Below, piece after piece: positions 1 through 7,495 of a DNA stretch of 64,000 nt. The stretch lies in NCBI RefSeq assembly GCF_030409305.1, contig NZ_JAUFPQ010000017.1, positions 256,106-320,105 of the forward strand. Direction: 5' to 3'. Numbering within the stretch: position 1 is the first letter of the stretch; every line of letters begins with the position of its first letter. The translations under genes and the position numbers were made by a program. The stretch comes from Halomonas maura (GTDB lineage: Bacteria; Pseudomonadota; Gammaproteobacteria; Pseudomonadales; Halomonadaceae). The notes under the pieces were generated by a model. The model had not been told where the DNA came from. It made no database searches and was given only the letters and a program-made list of their open reading frames with translations.

Positions 1-135
1 ATCGATCAGCAGCCAGTCGTAGCCGGTGGAGGCGCAGATCTCGGCGGCGTAGCCGGTGCCGAAACCGGCCCACAGGCCGTACTGGGTGTCCGCCCGGTCG
101 AGGGCGGCCTTGAAAGCGTTGGGGGGCAGGTGCAT
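1..135 (-). CDS. HpcH/HpaI-family aldolase, N-terminal fragment (probable 2-keto-3-deoxy-L-rhamnonate aldolase)
   Basis: Only the first 45 residues lie in the window; the gene runs off the left edge. The visible N-terminus (NAFKAALDRADTQYGLWAGF, then TGYDWLLID) matches the start of class II pyruvate-dependent aldolases of the HpaI/YfaU type, which use a divalent metal to cleave 2-keto-3-deoxy acids. It is the last visible gene of the rhamnose operon, so the expected reaction is cleavage of 2-keto-3-deoxy-L-rhamnonate to pyruvate and L-lactaldehyde. A GAGGA ribosome-binding site sits just upstream of the ATG. The family is clear; the exact substrate is inferred from neighbours. Confidence 0.82.
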   Translation of the reverse strand, partial: MHLPPNAFKAALDRADTQYGLWAGFGTGYAAEICASTGYDWLLID

Positions 136-192
136 CGGGGGTCCTCGGCGCGCGGCCAGCGAATTAAGCGAATGGATGGTTAGGCGACAGGC

Positions 193-963
193 TTACTGCA
201 GGTTGACGAACATGCCGCCGTCGACCAGCAGCGAGGCGCCGGTGACGTACTGCGACATGTCGGAGGCGAGGAAGGCGATGGGGCCGGCCAGGTCGTCCGG
301 ACGCCCCAGGCGGCCCAGCGGCGTACGGCTGACCATGTACTCGCGCTTCTCGGCGTCGGCCAGGTCATCCTTGTTGATATCGGTCTCGATGGTGCCGGGC
401 AGCAGCGCGTTGCAGCGGATCCCGTAGGGCCCCAGGGCGATGGCGCAGGACTGCATCAACGACAGCAGGCCGGCCTTGGTCGGGGTGTAGTGGGTCTGCA
501 TGCCGCCGCCCACCAAAGCGCTGATCGAACTCACGGCGATGATCGCGCCGCCGCGGCCCTGGCGCTTCATCTGGTTGGCGGCCGCCTGGACGGCGAAGAA
601 GGCGCCGTTCAGGTTGGTGTTGACCGTCTCCAGGTAGAGCTCCTTCGGCATGTCGAGGAAGGCATGGAAGGGGCAGATGCCGGCGTTGTTGACGAAGACG
701 TCGACGCCGCCGAAGTGTTCCACCGCCGCCTCGACCAGCTTGTCGCCGGTGTCGGCATCGCCGGCCGGCGCACCGACGGCGCAGGCGCGGCGGCCGAGGG
801 CCTCGATCTCGGCGATCAGTTCGTCGACGGCGGGGCGGCTGGAGGCGCTGCCGCTGTAGCCGATGACCACGTTGGCGCCCTGGCGGGCGCATTCCAGGGC
901 GGCGGCCCGCCCAATGCCCCGGGAGGCGCCGGTGATGATGACGGATTTATCGTTGAGCAGCAT
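193..963 (-). CDS. SDR-family L-rhamnose 1-dehydrogenase
   Basis: A 256-residue classical short-chain dehydrogenase. Visible motifs are the nucleotide-binding TGASRGIG at residues 11-18, NNAG at 92-95, the serine region at 145-148 and the catalytic pair Y159/K163. The start MLLNDKSVIITGASRGIG resembles bacterial L-rhamnose 1-dehydrogenases, which oxidise L-rhamnose to L-rhamnono-lactone with NAD(P)+. The ATG follows AGGAG at good spacing. It lies between the lactonase and the aldolase in the same orientation, which supports the role. Taken alone the sequence could be annotated only as a 3-oxoacyl-ACP reductase-like SDR; the rhamnose assignment rests on context plus N-terminal resemblance. Confidence 0.82.
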   Translation of the reverse strand: MLLNDKSVIITGASRGIGRAAALECARQGANVVIGYSGSASSRPAVDELIAEIEALGRRACAVGAPAGDADTGDKLVEAAVEHFGGVDVFVNNAGICPFHAFLDMPKELYLETVNTNLNGAFFAVQAAANQMKRQGRGGAIIAVSSISALVGGGMQTHYTPTKAGLLSLMQSCAIALGPYGIRCNALLPGTIETDINKDDLADAEKREYMVSRTPLGRLGRPDDLAGPIAFLASDMSQYVTGASLLVDGGMFVNLQ

Positions 964-1040
964 GTCGGGCTCCTGAAACTGGCGGTTGAGGCCGGTCCCG
1001 CCTCGCGGGGACAGGACCGGATACGAGGGCGTTGTCGTTC

Positions 1041-1934
1041 CTAAAGGCGATAGATGCGCCGGGCGTTGTCCACGAACAGCGCCCGCGTTTCGTCCGACGA
1101 GGCATCCGCGACGATCTCGGCATAGGCGTGCCAGATCGCCGGATACCGGGCATAGAGGCCGTCCACCGGGAAGTTGGAGGCGAACATGCAGCGCTCCACC
1201 CCGAAGACATCGATCGCCTCCAGGATCAGCGGGCGGAGGCTGCCGACCGTCCAGTGGTGATCGAGCATGCCGAAGCCGCTGAGCTTGAGGCTGACGTTGT
1301 CACGCGCAGCCAGCAGACGCAGACCGTCGCGCCACTCGCGCCAGCCGGCCACGCCCTGGCGATCCACGTACATGCCGGCATGGTTGACCACCAACGGGAT
1401 CTCCGGATGGGCCTCGGCCAGGCGTGCCGCCTGAGGCATCTGCGACGGGTAGAGCTGGAGATCGAACGACAGCTCATGCCGCGCCAGCAGACGGAAGTTG
1501 TCGCACCAGGCCGGCTCGGCCATGTAGTGGCGGCCGACGTAGTCGTACAGGGGGTCGGCATGGACGTTGAGGATCTGGCGCACGCCACGCACCCGGTCGG
1601 ACATCGCGCACTGGGCCGCGAGCCGCTCGCCGGCCTCCGGCCGCGACAGGTCGGCCCCCACCACCAGGGCGGTGGGCAGCACCGGCTCGCCCCCCTCCTC
1701 GACCAGCCCGGCCAGCCAGCGGGTCTCGGCCAGCGGATCGACGGCGTCGGCCTCGACATGCACCGCACCCAGCAGTTCGATGTCGCCGGCGTCGGCCAGC
1801 AGATCCCGCGGCCCGTAGTCGCGGGCCATCGGCGAGTAGTCACCGAGCAGGTTGGGGGACGGGTGCTCGAGCCAGGGCTGGTTGCCCTGGGCGAGGTCCC
1901 AGAAATGCACATGGGGGTCGATCACTTGCATCAT
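1041..1934 (-). CDS. Amidohydrolase-family lactonase (probable L-rhamnono-gamma-lactonase)
   Basis: A 297-residue TIM-barrel amidohydrolase of the amidohydro_2 type. It opens with the metal-binding IDPHVHFW motif at residues 5-12 and contains VVNHAGMY in the middle and MFASNFPVD near the C-terminus, typical of sugar lactonases of this group. It should hydrolyse L-rhamnono-1,4-lactone to L-rhamnonate, linking the dehydrogenase and dehydratase steps. The start is one of two consecutive ATG codons (1934 or 1931) overlapping the stop of the mutarotase gene, so the two are probably translationally coupled. The substrate is inferred from the operon. Confidence 0.8.
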   Translation of the reverse strand: MMQVIDPHVHFWDLAQGNQPWLEHPSPNLLGDYSPMARDYGPRDLLADAGDIELLGAVHVEADAVDPLAETRWLAGLVEEGGEPVLPTALVVGADLSRPEAGERLAAQCAMSDRVRGVRQILNVHADPLYDYVGRHYMAEPAWCDNFRLLARHELSFDLQLYPSQMPQAARLAEAHPEIPLVVNHAGMYVDRQGVAGWREWRDGLRLLAARDNVSLKLSGFGMLDHHWTVGSLRPLILEAIDVFGVERCMFASNFPVDGLYARYPAIWHAYAEIVADASSDETRALFVDNARRIYRL

Positions 1935-2257
1935 TGGTCTCCGGGTCGGAACGCGAACACCTCGTCGAGCGGGACGCTGACGGGGGCGTTGTCCTCGTGA
2001 GTGTCCATGATGTCGGCCATGTAGTCCCACCAGCGGCGCATCACCGGAAGTGCCTGCAGCGCCTCGACGCGGTGATCCTCTCGCAGGACCATGAGGGCGA
2101 ACAGGTGGCGCGTCTCGCCGTCGAGGAAGATGCGATAGTCCTCGATGCCGGCCTCGCCCAGCGCCGCGGCGAGTTCCGGCCAGAGGGCATCATGCCGACG
2201 CCGGTACTCGGCTTGCTGACCGGGATGCAGTGTCATGCGAAAGGCGTGGATCGGCAT
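1931..2257 (-). CDS. rhaM: L-rhamnose mutarotase
   Basis: A 108-residue protein of the RhaM family, dimeric alpha/beta-barrel enzymes that interconvert alpha and beta anomers of L-rhamnose. Family features visible are the N-terminal AFRMTLHPGQQAEYRRRHD stretch, the histidine in the helix ERRHD-like region and the YRIFLDGETRHLFA strand, followed by the WWDYMADIM segment. Length is normal for the family. It lies between the dehydratase (34 bases upstream) and the lactonase (4-base overlap), so it supplies the anomer used by the dehydrogenase. A GGAGGA site precedes the ATG. The identity is strong from sequence alone. Confidence 0.93.
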   Translation of the reverse strand: MPIHAFRMTLHPGQQAEYRRRHDALWPELAAALGEAGIEDYRIFLDGETRHLFALMVLREDHRVEALQALPVMRRWWDYMADIMDTHEDNAPVSVPLDEVFAFRPGDQ

Positions 2258-2291
2258 GCTGTCCTCCTCTGCTCGTCGTGTCCGTACCGGC

Positions 2292-3476
2292 TCAGTGGGT
2301 GTAGGGCCGCGCCAGCTCGCACTCCGGGTTCAGGCGCACGCCGAAGCCGGGCTTGTCCAGCTTCGAGGCCGCCAGGCGGCCGTTCTCCGGCACCGGCTCG
2401 TCGAGCAGCAGCGGGTTGAACATCGGCACCACCTCGTCCGCCTTGGGCGCCATCATCAGGAACTCGGCGAAGGGGCTGTTGTGACGGGTGATCACGAAGT
2501 GGTAGCTGTAGACCGAGGAGCCGTGCGGTACGACGAGCTTGTTGTGGGCATCGGCGAGCGCCGAGATCTTGATCAGCTCGGTGATCCCGCCGCACCAGCC
2601 GACATCGGGCTGGATGACGTCGCAGCAGTCCATCTCCATCAACATCCGGAAGCCCCAGCGCGTTGCCTCGTGCTCGCCGGTGTTGACCAGCATGCCCTTG
2701 GGCACGTCGCGCTTGAGCTGGGCATAGCCCCAGTAGTCGTCGGGCGGCAGCGCCTCCTCGATCCACTTCAGGCCGTACTCCTGAGCGCCCTGCGCCAGGC
2801 GGGTGGCGTAGTTGAGGTCGAGACTCATCCAGCAGTCGTACATCAGCCAGAAGTCATCGCCCACGGCACTGCGCATCTCGGCCAGGTGCTCGAGGTTGCG
2901 GCGAAGACCTTCCTCGCCCTCGGCGGGGCCATGGACCAGCGGCATCTTGCCGCCGATGAAGCCCAGGCCCTTGGCCAGATCGGGCCGCGCGCCGGTGGCA
3001 TAGAAGGTCAGCTCGTCGCGCACCGGCCCGCCCAGCAACTGATGCACCGGTTCGCCGCGCACCTTGCCCAGCAGGTCCCACAGCGCCAGGTCGACGCAGG
3101 AGATGGTGTTGATCACCACCCCCTTGCGGCCGTAGAACAGCGTGGCATTGAACATCTGGTCCCAGATCTTCTCGATGTCGGTGACGCGCTGGCCCTCGAT
3201 GAAGCGTGCCAGGTGCTTCTCGACGATCCAGGCACCGATCTCGCCGCCGGTGGTCACCGCGAAGCCGGTGGTGCCGTCGTTGGCCTCGAGCTCGACCACC
3301 AGGGTGCCGAGCACATTGAGGCCGAAGCTACGGCGATTCATGCGGTACTCCGGATACTTGCTCATCGGCGTGGCGATCTGCGAGTCGATCCAGTGGCCCT
3401 CGGCCTGGTCGTGGTAGTCCGCCCCGCCACCGCGAACGGTGAAGGCGCGCACCTGCTTGATGATGACGTCGCTCAT
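2292..3476 (-). CDS. rhmD: L-rhamnonate dehydratase
   Basis: A 394-residue enolase-superfamily enzyme. It shows the metal-ligand segments [19 protein letters not shown] and NTGEHEATR, and the catalytic-histidine segment [10 protein letters not shown], all as in RhmD. It dehydrates L-rhamnonate to 2-keto-3-deoxy-L-rhamnonate using Mg2+. The ATG at 3476 follows a GGGGGAGAG site at correct spacing; an upstream in-frame start at 3530 is not supported by a ribosome-binding site. It is the first gene of the minus-strand rhamnose operon, and its promoter region is shared with the divergent LysR gene. Identification is strong. Confidence 0.94.
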   Translation of the reverse strand: MSDVIIKQVRAFTVRGGGADYHDQAEGHWIDSQIATPMSKYPEYRMNRRSFGLNVLGTLVVELEANDGTTGFAVTTGGEIGAWIVEKHLARFIEGQRVTDIEKIWDQMFNATLFYGRKGVVINTISCVDLALWDLLGKVRGEPVHQLLGGPVRDELTFYATGARPDLAKGLGFIGGKMPLVHGPAEGEEGLRRNLEHLAEMRSAVGDDFWLMYDCWMSLDLNYATRLAQGAQEYGLKWIEEALPPDDYWGYAQLKRDVPKGMLVNTGEHEATRWGFRMLMEMDCCDVIQPDVGWCGGITELIKISALADAHNKLVVPHGSSVYSYHFVITRHNSPFAEFLMMAPKADEVVPMFNPLLLDEPVPENGRLAASKLDKPGFGVRLNPECELARPYTH

Positions 3477-3554
3477 GGACTCTCCCCCTGGAGTTGGACG
3501 CGGTTGGATGTTGGGAAGAGTTCTACCCAAGCGGTCAGAGGCCGACCAATGAGA

Positions 3555-3571
3555 ATCACACCCCTTGTGAT
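3555..3571. promoter_or_regulatory. Palindrome in the rhmD/LysR divergent promoter
   Basis: The arms ATCACA and TGTGAT are separated by five bases. It lies in the 245-base gap between rhmD and the divergent LysR gene, where a LysR operator would be expected. The arms are arranged inside-out relative to a CRP site, so CRP binding is not supported. Confidence 0.45.
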
Positions 3572-3647
3572 ACCTTTTAGTTATCGGAGTGCCGAAGCCC
3601 GCGTGCTAGGCTGGCTGACGGCGATCGCAAGAAAACGCCATGGCTCT

Positions 3648-3666
3648 CGACATTCGACTAATGTCG
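3648..3666. promoter_or_regulatory. Second palindrome, close to the LysR gene
   Basis: Perfect 7-base arms CGACATT and AATGTCG flank a 5-base centre, 56 bases upstream of the LysR start. The total length and N5 spacing parallel the other palindrome in this gap, although the arms differ. It may be an autoregulatory operator; this is inferred from position and symmetry only. Confidence 0.42.
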
Positions 3667-3721
3667 CAGCCGAAACGCCTGGCGACCCGCCATAATTTCC
3701 AGGTATCGAAGAGGGCTCGTG

Positions 3722-4660
3722 ATGGAGGGCTATCAGGCGCTACTGAGCCGCCTGCGCTACAAGCACCTGCTGCTGGTGGCGACGCTGGGGCGACTGCGCA
3801 ACCTGCACCAGACCTCGGCGACCATGCACATGTCGCAGCCGGCGGCCACGCGCATGCTGGGCGAGATCGAGAAGGTGTTCGGCTGCCGGCTGTTCGAGCG
3901 CACCGCCCGCGGCATGACCCCCACCACCGTGGGCGAGATGCTGATCGCGTTCGCCGACAACGCCCTGACCCGCCTCGACCGCTGCGCAGAGGAGATCCAC
4001 CGCTACCAGCTCGGCGGCCGCGGCCAGCTGACCGTGGGCACCATCATGGGTGCCGCCCCGGACCTGGTCGCCCAGGCGGTGATCCAGATGAAACGCGAAC
4101 GTCCGATGCTGCAGATCCGCCTGATGGGCGAGACCAGCGACCAGCTCGTCGAGTTGCTGGAAGCGGGAAAGATCGACATCGCCATCGCGCGCTACGCCAC
4201 CTCCCTCCAGCACAACCAGTTCGACTTCGAGCCGCTGGGCAACGAGACCCTGGTCACCGTGGTGCGTCGCGACCATCCACTGTGTCGGGAGCCGCTTCCG
4301 TCGCTGGCACGGCTGCTCGAGGACTGGCCCTGGCTGTTGCAACCCATGGCCACGCCGGCCCGCCAGGCACTGGAGAAGGAGTTCGAGTCGGCGGGGCTGA
4401 TCTCGCCCCGCGACATCATCGAATGTGGCTCGATCTTCGCGGCGCTGCAGCTGGTGCAGCAGAGCGACTGCCTGATGGTGATGTCGGAAACCGTACTGCG
4501 CGACCATCTGGAGGCGGGCTTGGTCACCCGGCTGCCGCTGTCGCTGGGCCGCACCCTGGCGCCCTTCGGCCTGCTGACCCGCAAGGATACCCTCTACGGA
4601 GAGCCGGTCAGCGGCTTCTGCGAAATCCTGCGCGAGAACACCGCGGCATGGCACCGCTGA
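3722..4660 (+). CDS. LysR-family regulator of the rhamnose operon
   Basis: A 312-residue LysR-type regulator with an N-terminal winged helix-turn-helix (residues about 10-70, containing MSQPAATRMLGEIEKVFG and LFERTARGMTPT) and a periplasmic-binding-protein-like effector domain after about residue 95. It resembles the GbpR-type branch used by sugar catabolic operons. It is divergent from rhmD, so its likely role is to control the rhamnose genes in response to rhamnose or a pathway acid. The ATG at 3722 is chosen because GAGG lies seven bases upstream; a GTG at 3719 is possible. The effector is not known. Confidence 0.85.
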   Translation: MEGYQALLSRLRYKHLLLVATLGRLRNLHQTSATMHMSQPAATRMLGEIEKVFGCRLFERTARGMTPTTVGEMLIAFADNALTRLDRCAEEIHRYQLGGRGQLTVGTIMGAAPDLVAQAVIQMKRERPMLQIRLMGETSDQLVELLEAGKIDIAIARYATSLQHNQFDFEPLGNETLVTVVRRDHPLCREPLPSLARLLEDWPWLLQPMATPARQALEKEFESAGLISPRDIIECGSIFAALQLVQQSDCLMVMSETVLRDHLEAGLVTRLPLSLGRTLAPFGLLTRKDTLYGEPVSGFCEILRENTAAWHR

Positions 4661-4672
4661 GCCGCCCGCTCC

Positions 4673-6352
4673 CTAGTGCACCACCGGCCGATCCAGGGCG
4701 GCGATCAGGGGATCGTCGCGGTCGTAGATATCCGGCCGGAAGCTCGGCAGGTCGCCCGCCTCCACGCGGGCCGTCCAGTAGTGCAGATCCAGGGGCACCG
4801 GCCGGGCCAGCGACACGTTGCGGGTCTCGCCATCGGCGAGCAATGTCCCGAGATCCCGGGGCGTGCCGGTGTCCTCGAACAGCATCCGGGCCAACTCCAT
4901 GACCCCTTCCACGCGAATGCAGCCGGAACTCAGGGCCCGCTGGGGCCGGCGGAACAGGCGCTGCGCCGGCGTATCGTGCAGGTAGACCAGATGGTCGTTG
5001 GGGAAACGCAGCACCAGGCGGCCCAGCGGGTTCTGCGGGCCGGCGCGCTGGCGCAGGATCACCCGCCCCGGGCGCCACCAGTCGATGCGCCAAGGGTTGA
5101 GCCGCCGCCCGTCGGGTCTCAAGACCAGCATGTCATGGTCGAGCAGGTAGCCGGGGTCGCGGCGCACCCGGGGCAGCACGTCCTCGCGCAGGATGGTCGG
5201 CGGGACGGTCCAGGTGGGATGCAGGGTCAGGTGAGTGATCGACGAGTGCAGCACCGGCGTGGGCCGGCCGGGCTGGCCGACGATGATGCGAGCCTGCCAT
5301 ATCTCGCCGTCGGGACGCCGGTAATGGATCCGCTGGCCGGCGACATCCACCACCACGCGATGGTCGAGCGGCGTTGCCGACAGCCAGCGCGCCCGCTCGA
5401 GGTTGGCGCGGATCGTCGCCAGGCGTTGAGCGGCCGGAACATCGAGCGCCGCCCGGGTACGGGGCCCGACCACGCCATCGTCATCGAGCATGTGCCGGCG
5501 CTGGAAGCGGCGCACCGCTTCCACCAGCGTGGCATCGTAGTGATGCGGCGCCGGCGCCTCCAGGCTGACATCCGGGTAATGCGCCACATCCGCGGCCATG
5601 ACCTCCAGCTCGCCGATCGCCGCCAGTCGCCGACGCAGCAGAGCCACGTCGGCGTGCACGTCGCCCGGTCGCAGCGATTCTCGTCGCTCGGGCAGCGTCG
5701 CCCAGCCGCCCAGGCGGACGATATTGCGATAGCGCGCCAGCGAGCGACGCAGGGCGTCATAGCCCTCGGTGGCGGGCCGCGCCATGGCCAGTACCCGATC
5801 GACCTCGCCGGCTTCCAGGGCCCGGTTGATGGCCACCAGATCCAGCTCGGGCGGTGGCACCGGGATCTCCCAGCCCGGGTAGACGTCGCGAGGATCGAGC
5901 CGGCCGCGCTGCAGGTGGCGCAGGGCGTGGAGCAGGGTGTCGCTGGCCAGCACATCGAAGCGTGCCCTGGCATCCGCGCTGGCGGTGGATGCCAGCACAG
6001 CGCGCCCCTCGCGTTCCAGCCGGGCGGGTCGATAATCCCTCGGGGTCAGGCCTTCGTCGCCCAGGGCGTACAGCAGGTCGACCAGCGCGGCCATCTTGCC
6101 CCGATCCTGCCAGGCCAATTCGCCTCCACGGCGCACATAGAAGGCCGAGACACGCGGCGGCGAGGCGCGAAGAGCATCCACCAGCGGCACCGGCAGCGGC
6201 TGGGCCAGTCCGACGTCGTCCATCGGGAAGGGGCGCAGCGGCTTGGCCGCCGCAGCCGTCGCCTCGGCGAAGAGGCCCAAGGGAGCCAGAAGGACCAGAA
6301 AGGCCATACTCCAACGACCGAACCCTCGTGTTAGAGTACCCGCTATTCGCAT
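4673..6352 (-). CDS. YcbB-type L,D-transpeptidase
   Basis: A 559-residue envelope protein. An N-terminal hydrophobic segment (residues about 15-35) is a signal peptide or anchor. A peptidoglycan-binding domain follows around residues 250-310 (containing FQRRHMLDDDGVVGPRTRAAL). The YkuD catalytic domain is C-terminal, with SSGCIRVE placing the nucleophile at C478 and an upstream histidine in VYLHDTP. Enzymes of this type form 3-3 peptide cross-links in the periplasm and allow beta-lactam-tolerant cross-linking. Length fits the LdtD/YcbB family. It ends 12 bases from the convergent LysR gene and is divergent from another L,D-transpeptidase. Confidence 0.9.
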   Translation of the reverse strand: MRIAGTLTRGFGRWSMAFLVLLAPLGLFAEATAAAAKPLRPFPMDDVGLAQPLPVPLVDALRASPPRVSAFYVRRGGELAWQDRGKMAALVDLLYALGDEGLTPRDYRPARLEREGRAVLASTASADARARFDVLASDTLLHALRHLQRGRLDPRDVYPGWEIPVPPPELDLVAINRALEAGEVDRVLAMARPATEGYDALRRSLARYRNIVRLGGWATLPERRESLRPGDVHADVALLRRRLAAIGELEVMAADVAHYPDVSLEAPAPHHYDATLVEAVRRFQRRHMLDDDGVVGPRTRAALDVPAAQRLATIRANLERARWLSATPLDHRVVVDVAGQRIHYRRPDGEIWQARIIVGQPGRPTPVLHSSITHLTLHPTWTVPPTILREDVLPRVRRDPGYLLDHDMLVLRPDGRRLNPWRIDWWRPGRVILRQRAGPQNPLGRLVLRFPNDHLVYLHDTPAQRLFRRPQRALSSGCIRVEGVMELARMLFEDTGTPRDLGTLLADGETRNVSLARPVPLDLHYWTARVEAGDLPSFRPDIYDRDDPLIAALDRPVVH

Positions 6353-6499
6353 GAGACCACCTCCTGCCGACTGATGGTCGGGACGGGTCTGCCTGGCCGC
6401 GATCCTCGAGATACGCCCCTAGAGCCAGCGACATCCCGCCCATCGCCGGGGGTCATGCGCCAACCCGATTCGGGCAAGCCGACAATTCTGGGACTCCGC

Positions 6500-7231
6500 A
6501 TGCCATCGCCGCGTTCGTTTCGCCCAGCGACGGGCCCCCTGCTGGCCGTCGCCCTGATGATCCTGACGCCCCCCGCCCTGTCGGGGAACTTCCTCGTTCA
6601 GGCCCATACCCCGGCCGCGGCCCGGTCCACTCCGCTTGCCCAGCGCCTGACTCGACTGGCGCCCCAGGCCGATCCCGAGGTGCTGCGTCTGGCGGCGCGA
6701 GCCCTGAGCTGTGCCGATCCCCAGGCCGAGCGCCTGGCGGTGATCGACTTCTCCCGGCCCTCCACCGAGGAGCGGCTGTGGGTCTTCGACCTGCGCCAGG
6801 AACGCCTGCTGTTCCGTGAACTGGTCTCCCATGGCCAGGGCTCCGGTGACGCCATGGCGAGCGCTTTCTCCAACACCCCCGACAGTCACCAGTCCAGCCT
6901 GGGGCTGTTCCGCACCCTGAACAGCTACCGGGGCAGCAACGGCTACTCGCTGCGCCTGGAAGGCCTCGAACCCGGCGTCAACGACCTGGCCTTCGAGCGG
7001 GCCATCGTCATCCACGGTGCCGACTACGTCAGCGAGTCCTTCATCCAGCGCACCGGCCGCCTGGGCCGCAGCCATGGCTGCCCGGCGGTGCGCTCCGAGG
7101 TCGCCGTGCCGCTGATCGACAGCCTCAAGGACAGCCAGTACCTGTTCACCTACTACCCCGACCCTGAGTGGCTCCGCCAATCGGCCTTCCTGAACTGCCC
7201 CCGCGACGACCGTCGCCTCGCCATGCAGTGA
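6500..7231 (+). CDS. Murein L,D-transpeptidase catalytic-domain protein
   Basis: A 243-residue secreted protein. The ATG at 6500 starts a clean signal peptide (RSFRPATGPLLAVALMI followed by TPPALSG); upstream in-frame starts at 6374 and 6455 would add a hydrophilic extension. The catalytic motif SHGCPAVR puts the nucleophile at C194, and VIHGADYVSE supplies the conserved histidine segment. This is the short L,D-transpeptidase-like family, distinct from the YcbB-type enzyme encoded divergently 147 bases away. It probably acts on periplasmic peptidoglycan peptides; whether it is a transpeptidase or carboxypeptidase cannot be told from sequence. Confidence 0.83.
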   Translation: MPSPRSFRPATGPLLAVALMILTPPALSGNFLVQAHTPAAARSTPLAQRLTRLAPQADPEVLRLAARALSCADPQAERLAVIDFSRPSTEERLWVFDLRQERLLFRELVSHGQGSGDAMASAFSNTPDSHQSSLGLFRTLNSYRGSNGYSLRLEGLEPGVNDLAFERAIVIHGADYVSESFIQRTGRLGRSHGCPAVRSEVAVPLIDSLKDSQYLFTYYPDPEWLRQSAFLNCPRDDRRLAMQ

Positions 7232-7239
7232 GGCACCAA

Positions 7240-7258
7240 GGCGGGGCAAGGCCCCGCC
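7240..7258 (+). terminator. Possible terminator after the L,D-transpeptidase gene
   Basis: An 8-bp perfect GC stem (GGCGGGGC / GCCCCGCC) with a 3-base loop begins nine bases after the stop codon. There is no clear T tract after it, so it is a weak candidate. Confidence 0.45.
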
Positions 7259-7356
7259 AACGCTTGCTGCCATGCACCATTACGCCCCCGCCACCCCCTC
7301 GCCCTCTCCCGCCACCAGTACCATAACCATCTGAAAAAAAAGACATCTCCTTGTAA

Positions 7357-7372
7357 TGGCAATGCATATGCA
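7357..7372 (+). promoter_or_regulatory. Candidate sigma-54 promoter of the nitrate transporter gene
   Basis: TGGCAATGCATATGCA has GG and GC exactly ten bases apart and matches the TGGCA part of the -24 element; the -12 element reads ATGC instead of TTGC. It would give a leader of about 110 bases before the ATG. Nitrogen-regulated sigma-54 control is expected for nitrate uptake. Confidence 0.55.
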
Positions 7373-7436
7373 TAATCAAGGACAGAGAGTGCCAGACGTG
7401 GACCAGGCCCCTGGGGTACGAGTGCGTCGGACCCGA

Positions 7437-7452
7437 CCTTCAACGGCGAAGG
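7437..7452 (+). promoter_or_regulatory. ANTAR-type hairpin in the nitrate transporter leader
   Basis: A 5-bp stem CCTTC/GAAGG closes the hexaloop AACGGC, which has A at position 1 and G at position 4 as in RNA hairpins bound by ANTAR antiterminators. It lies 44 bases upstream of the start codon. I did not find a convincing second hairpin or terminator here, so it is a partial match to the two-hairpin motif. Confidence 0.45.
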
Positions 7453-7495
7453 CCCAAGATCGTGTGTTCGAATGTCATTCGACGAGGTATGCCCC

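Noticed and set aside
3555-3571. A CRP-binding site in the rhmD promoter
   Set aside because: CRP sites are TGTGA-N6-TCACA; here the half sites are in reverse order with N5 spacing.
2235-3695. A 486-codon plus-strand frame opposite the rhamnonate dehydratase
   Set aside because: It covers the whole of rhmD in antisense and has shadow-type composition without recognisable domains.
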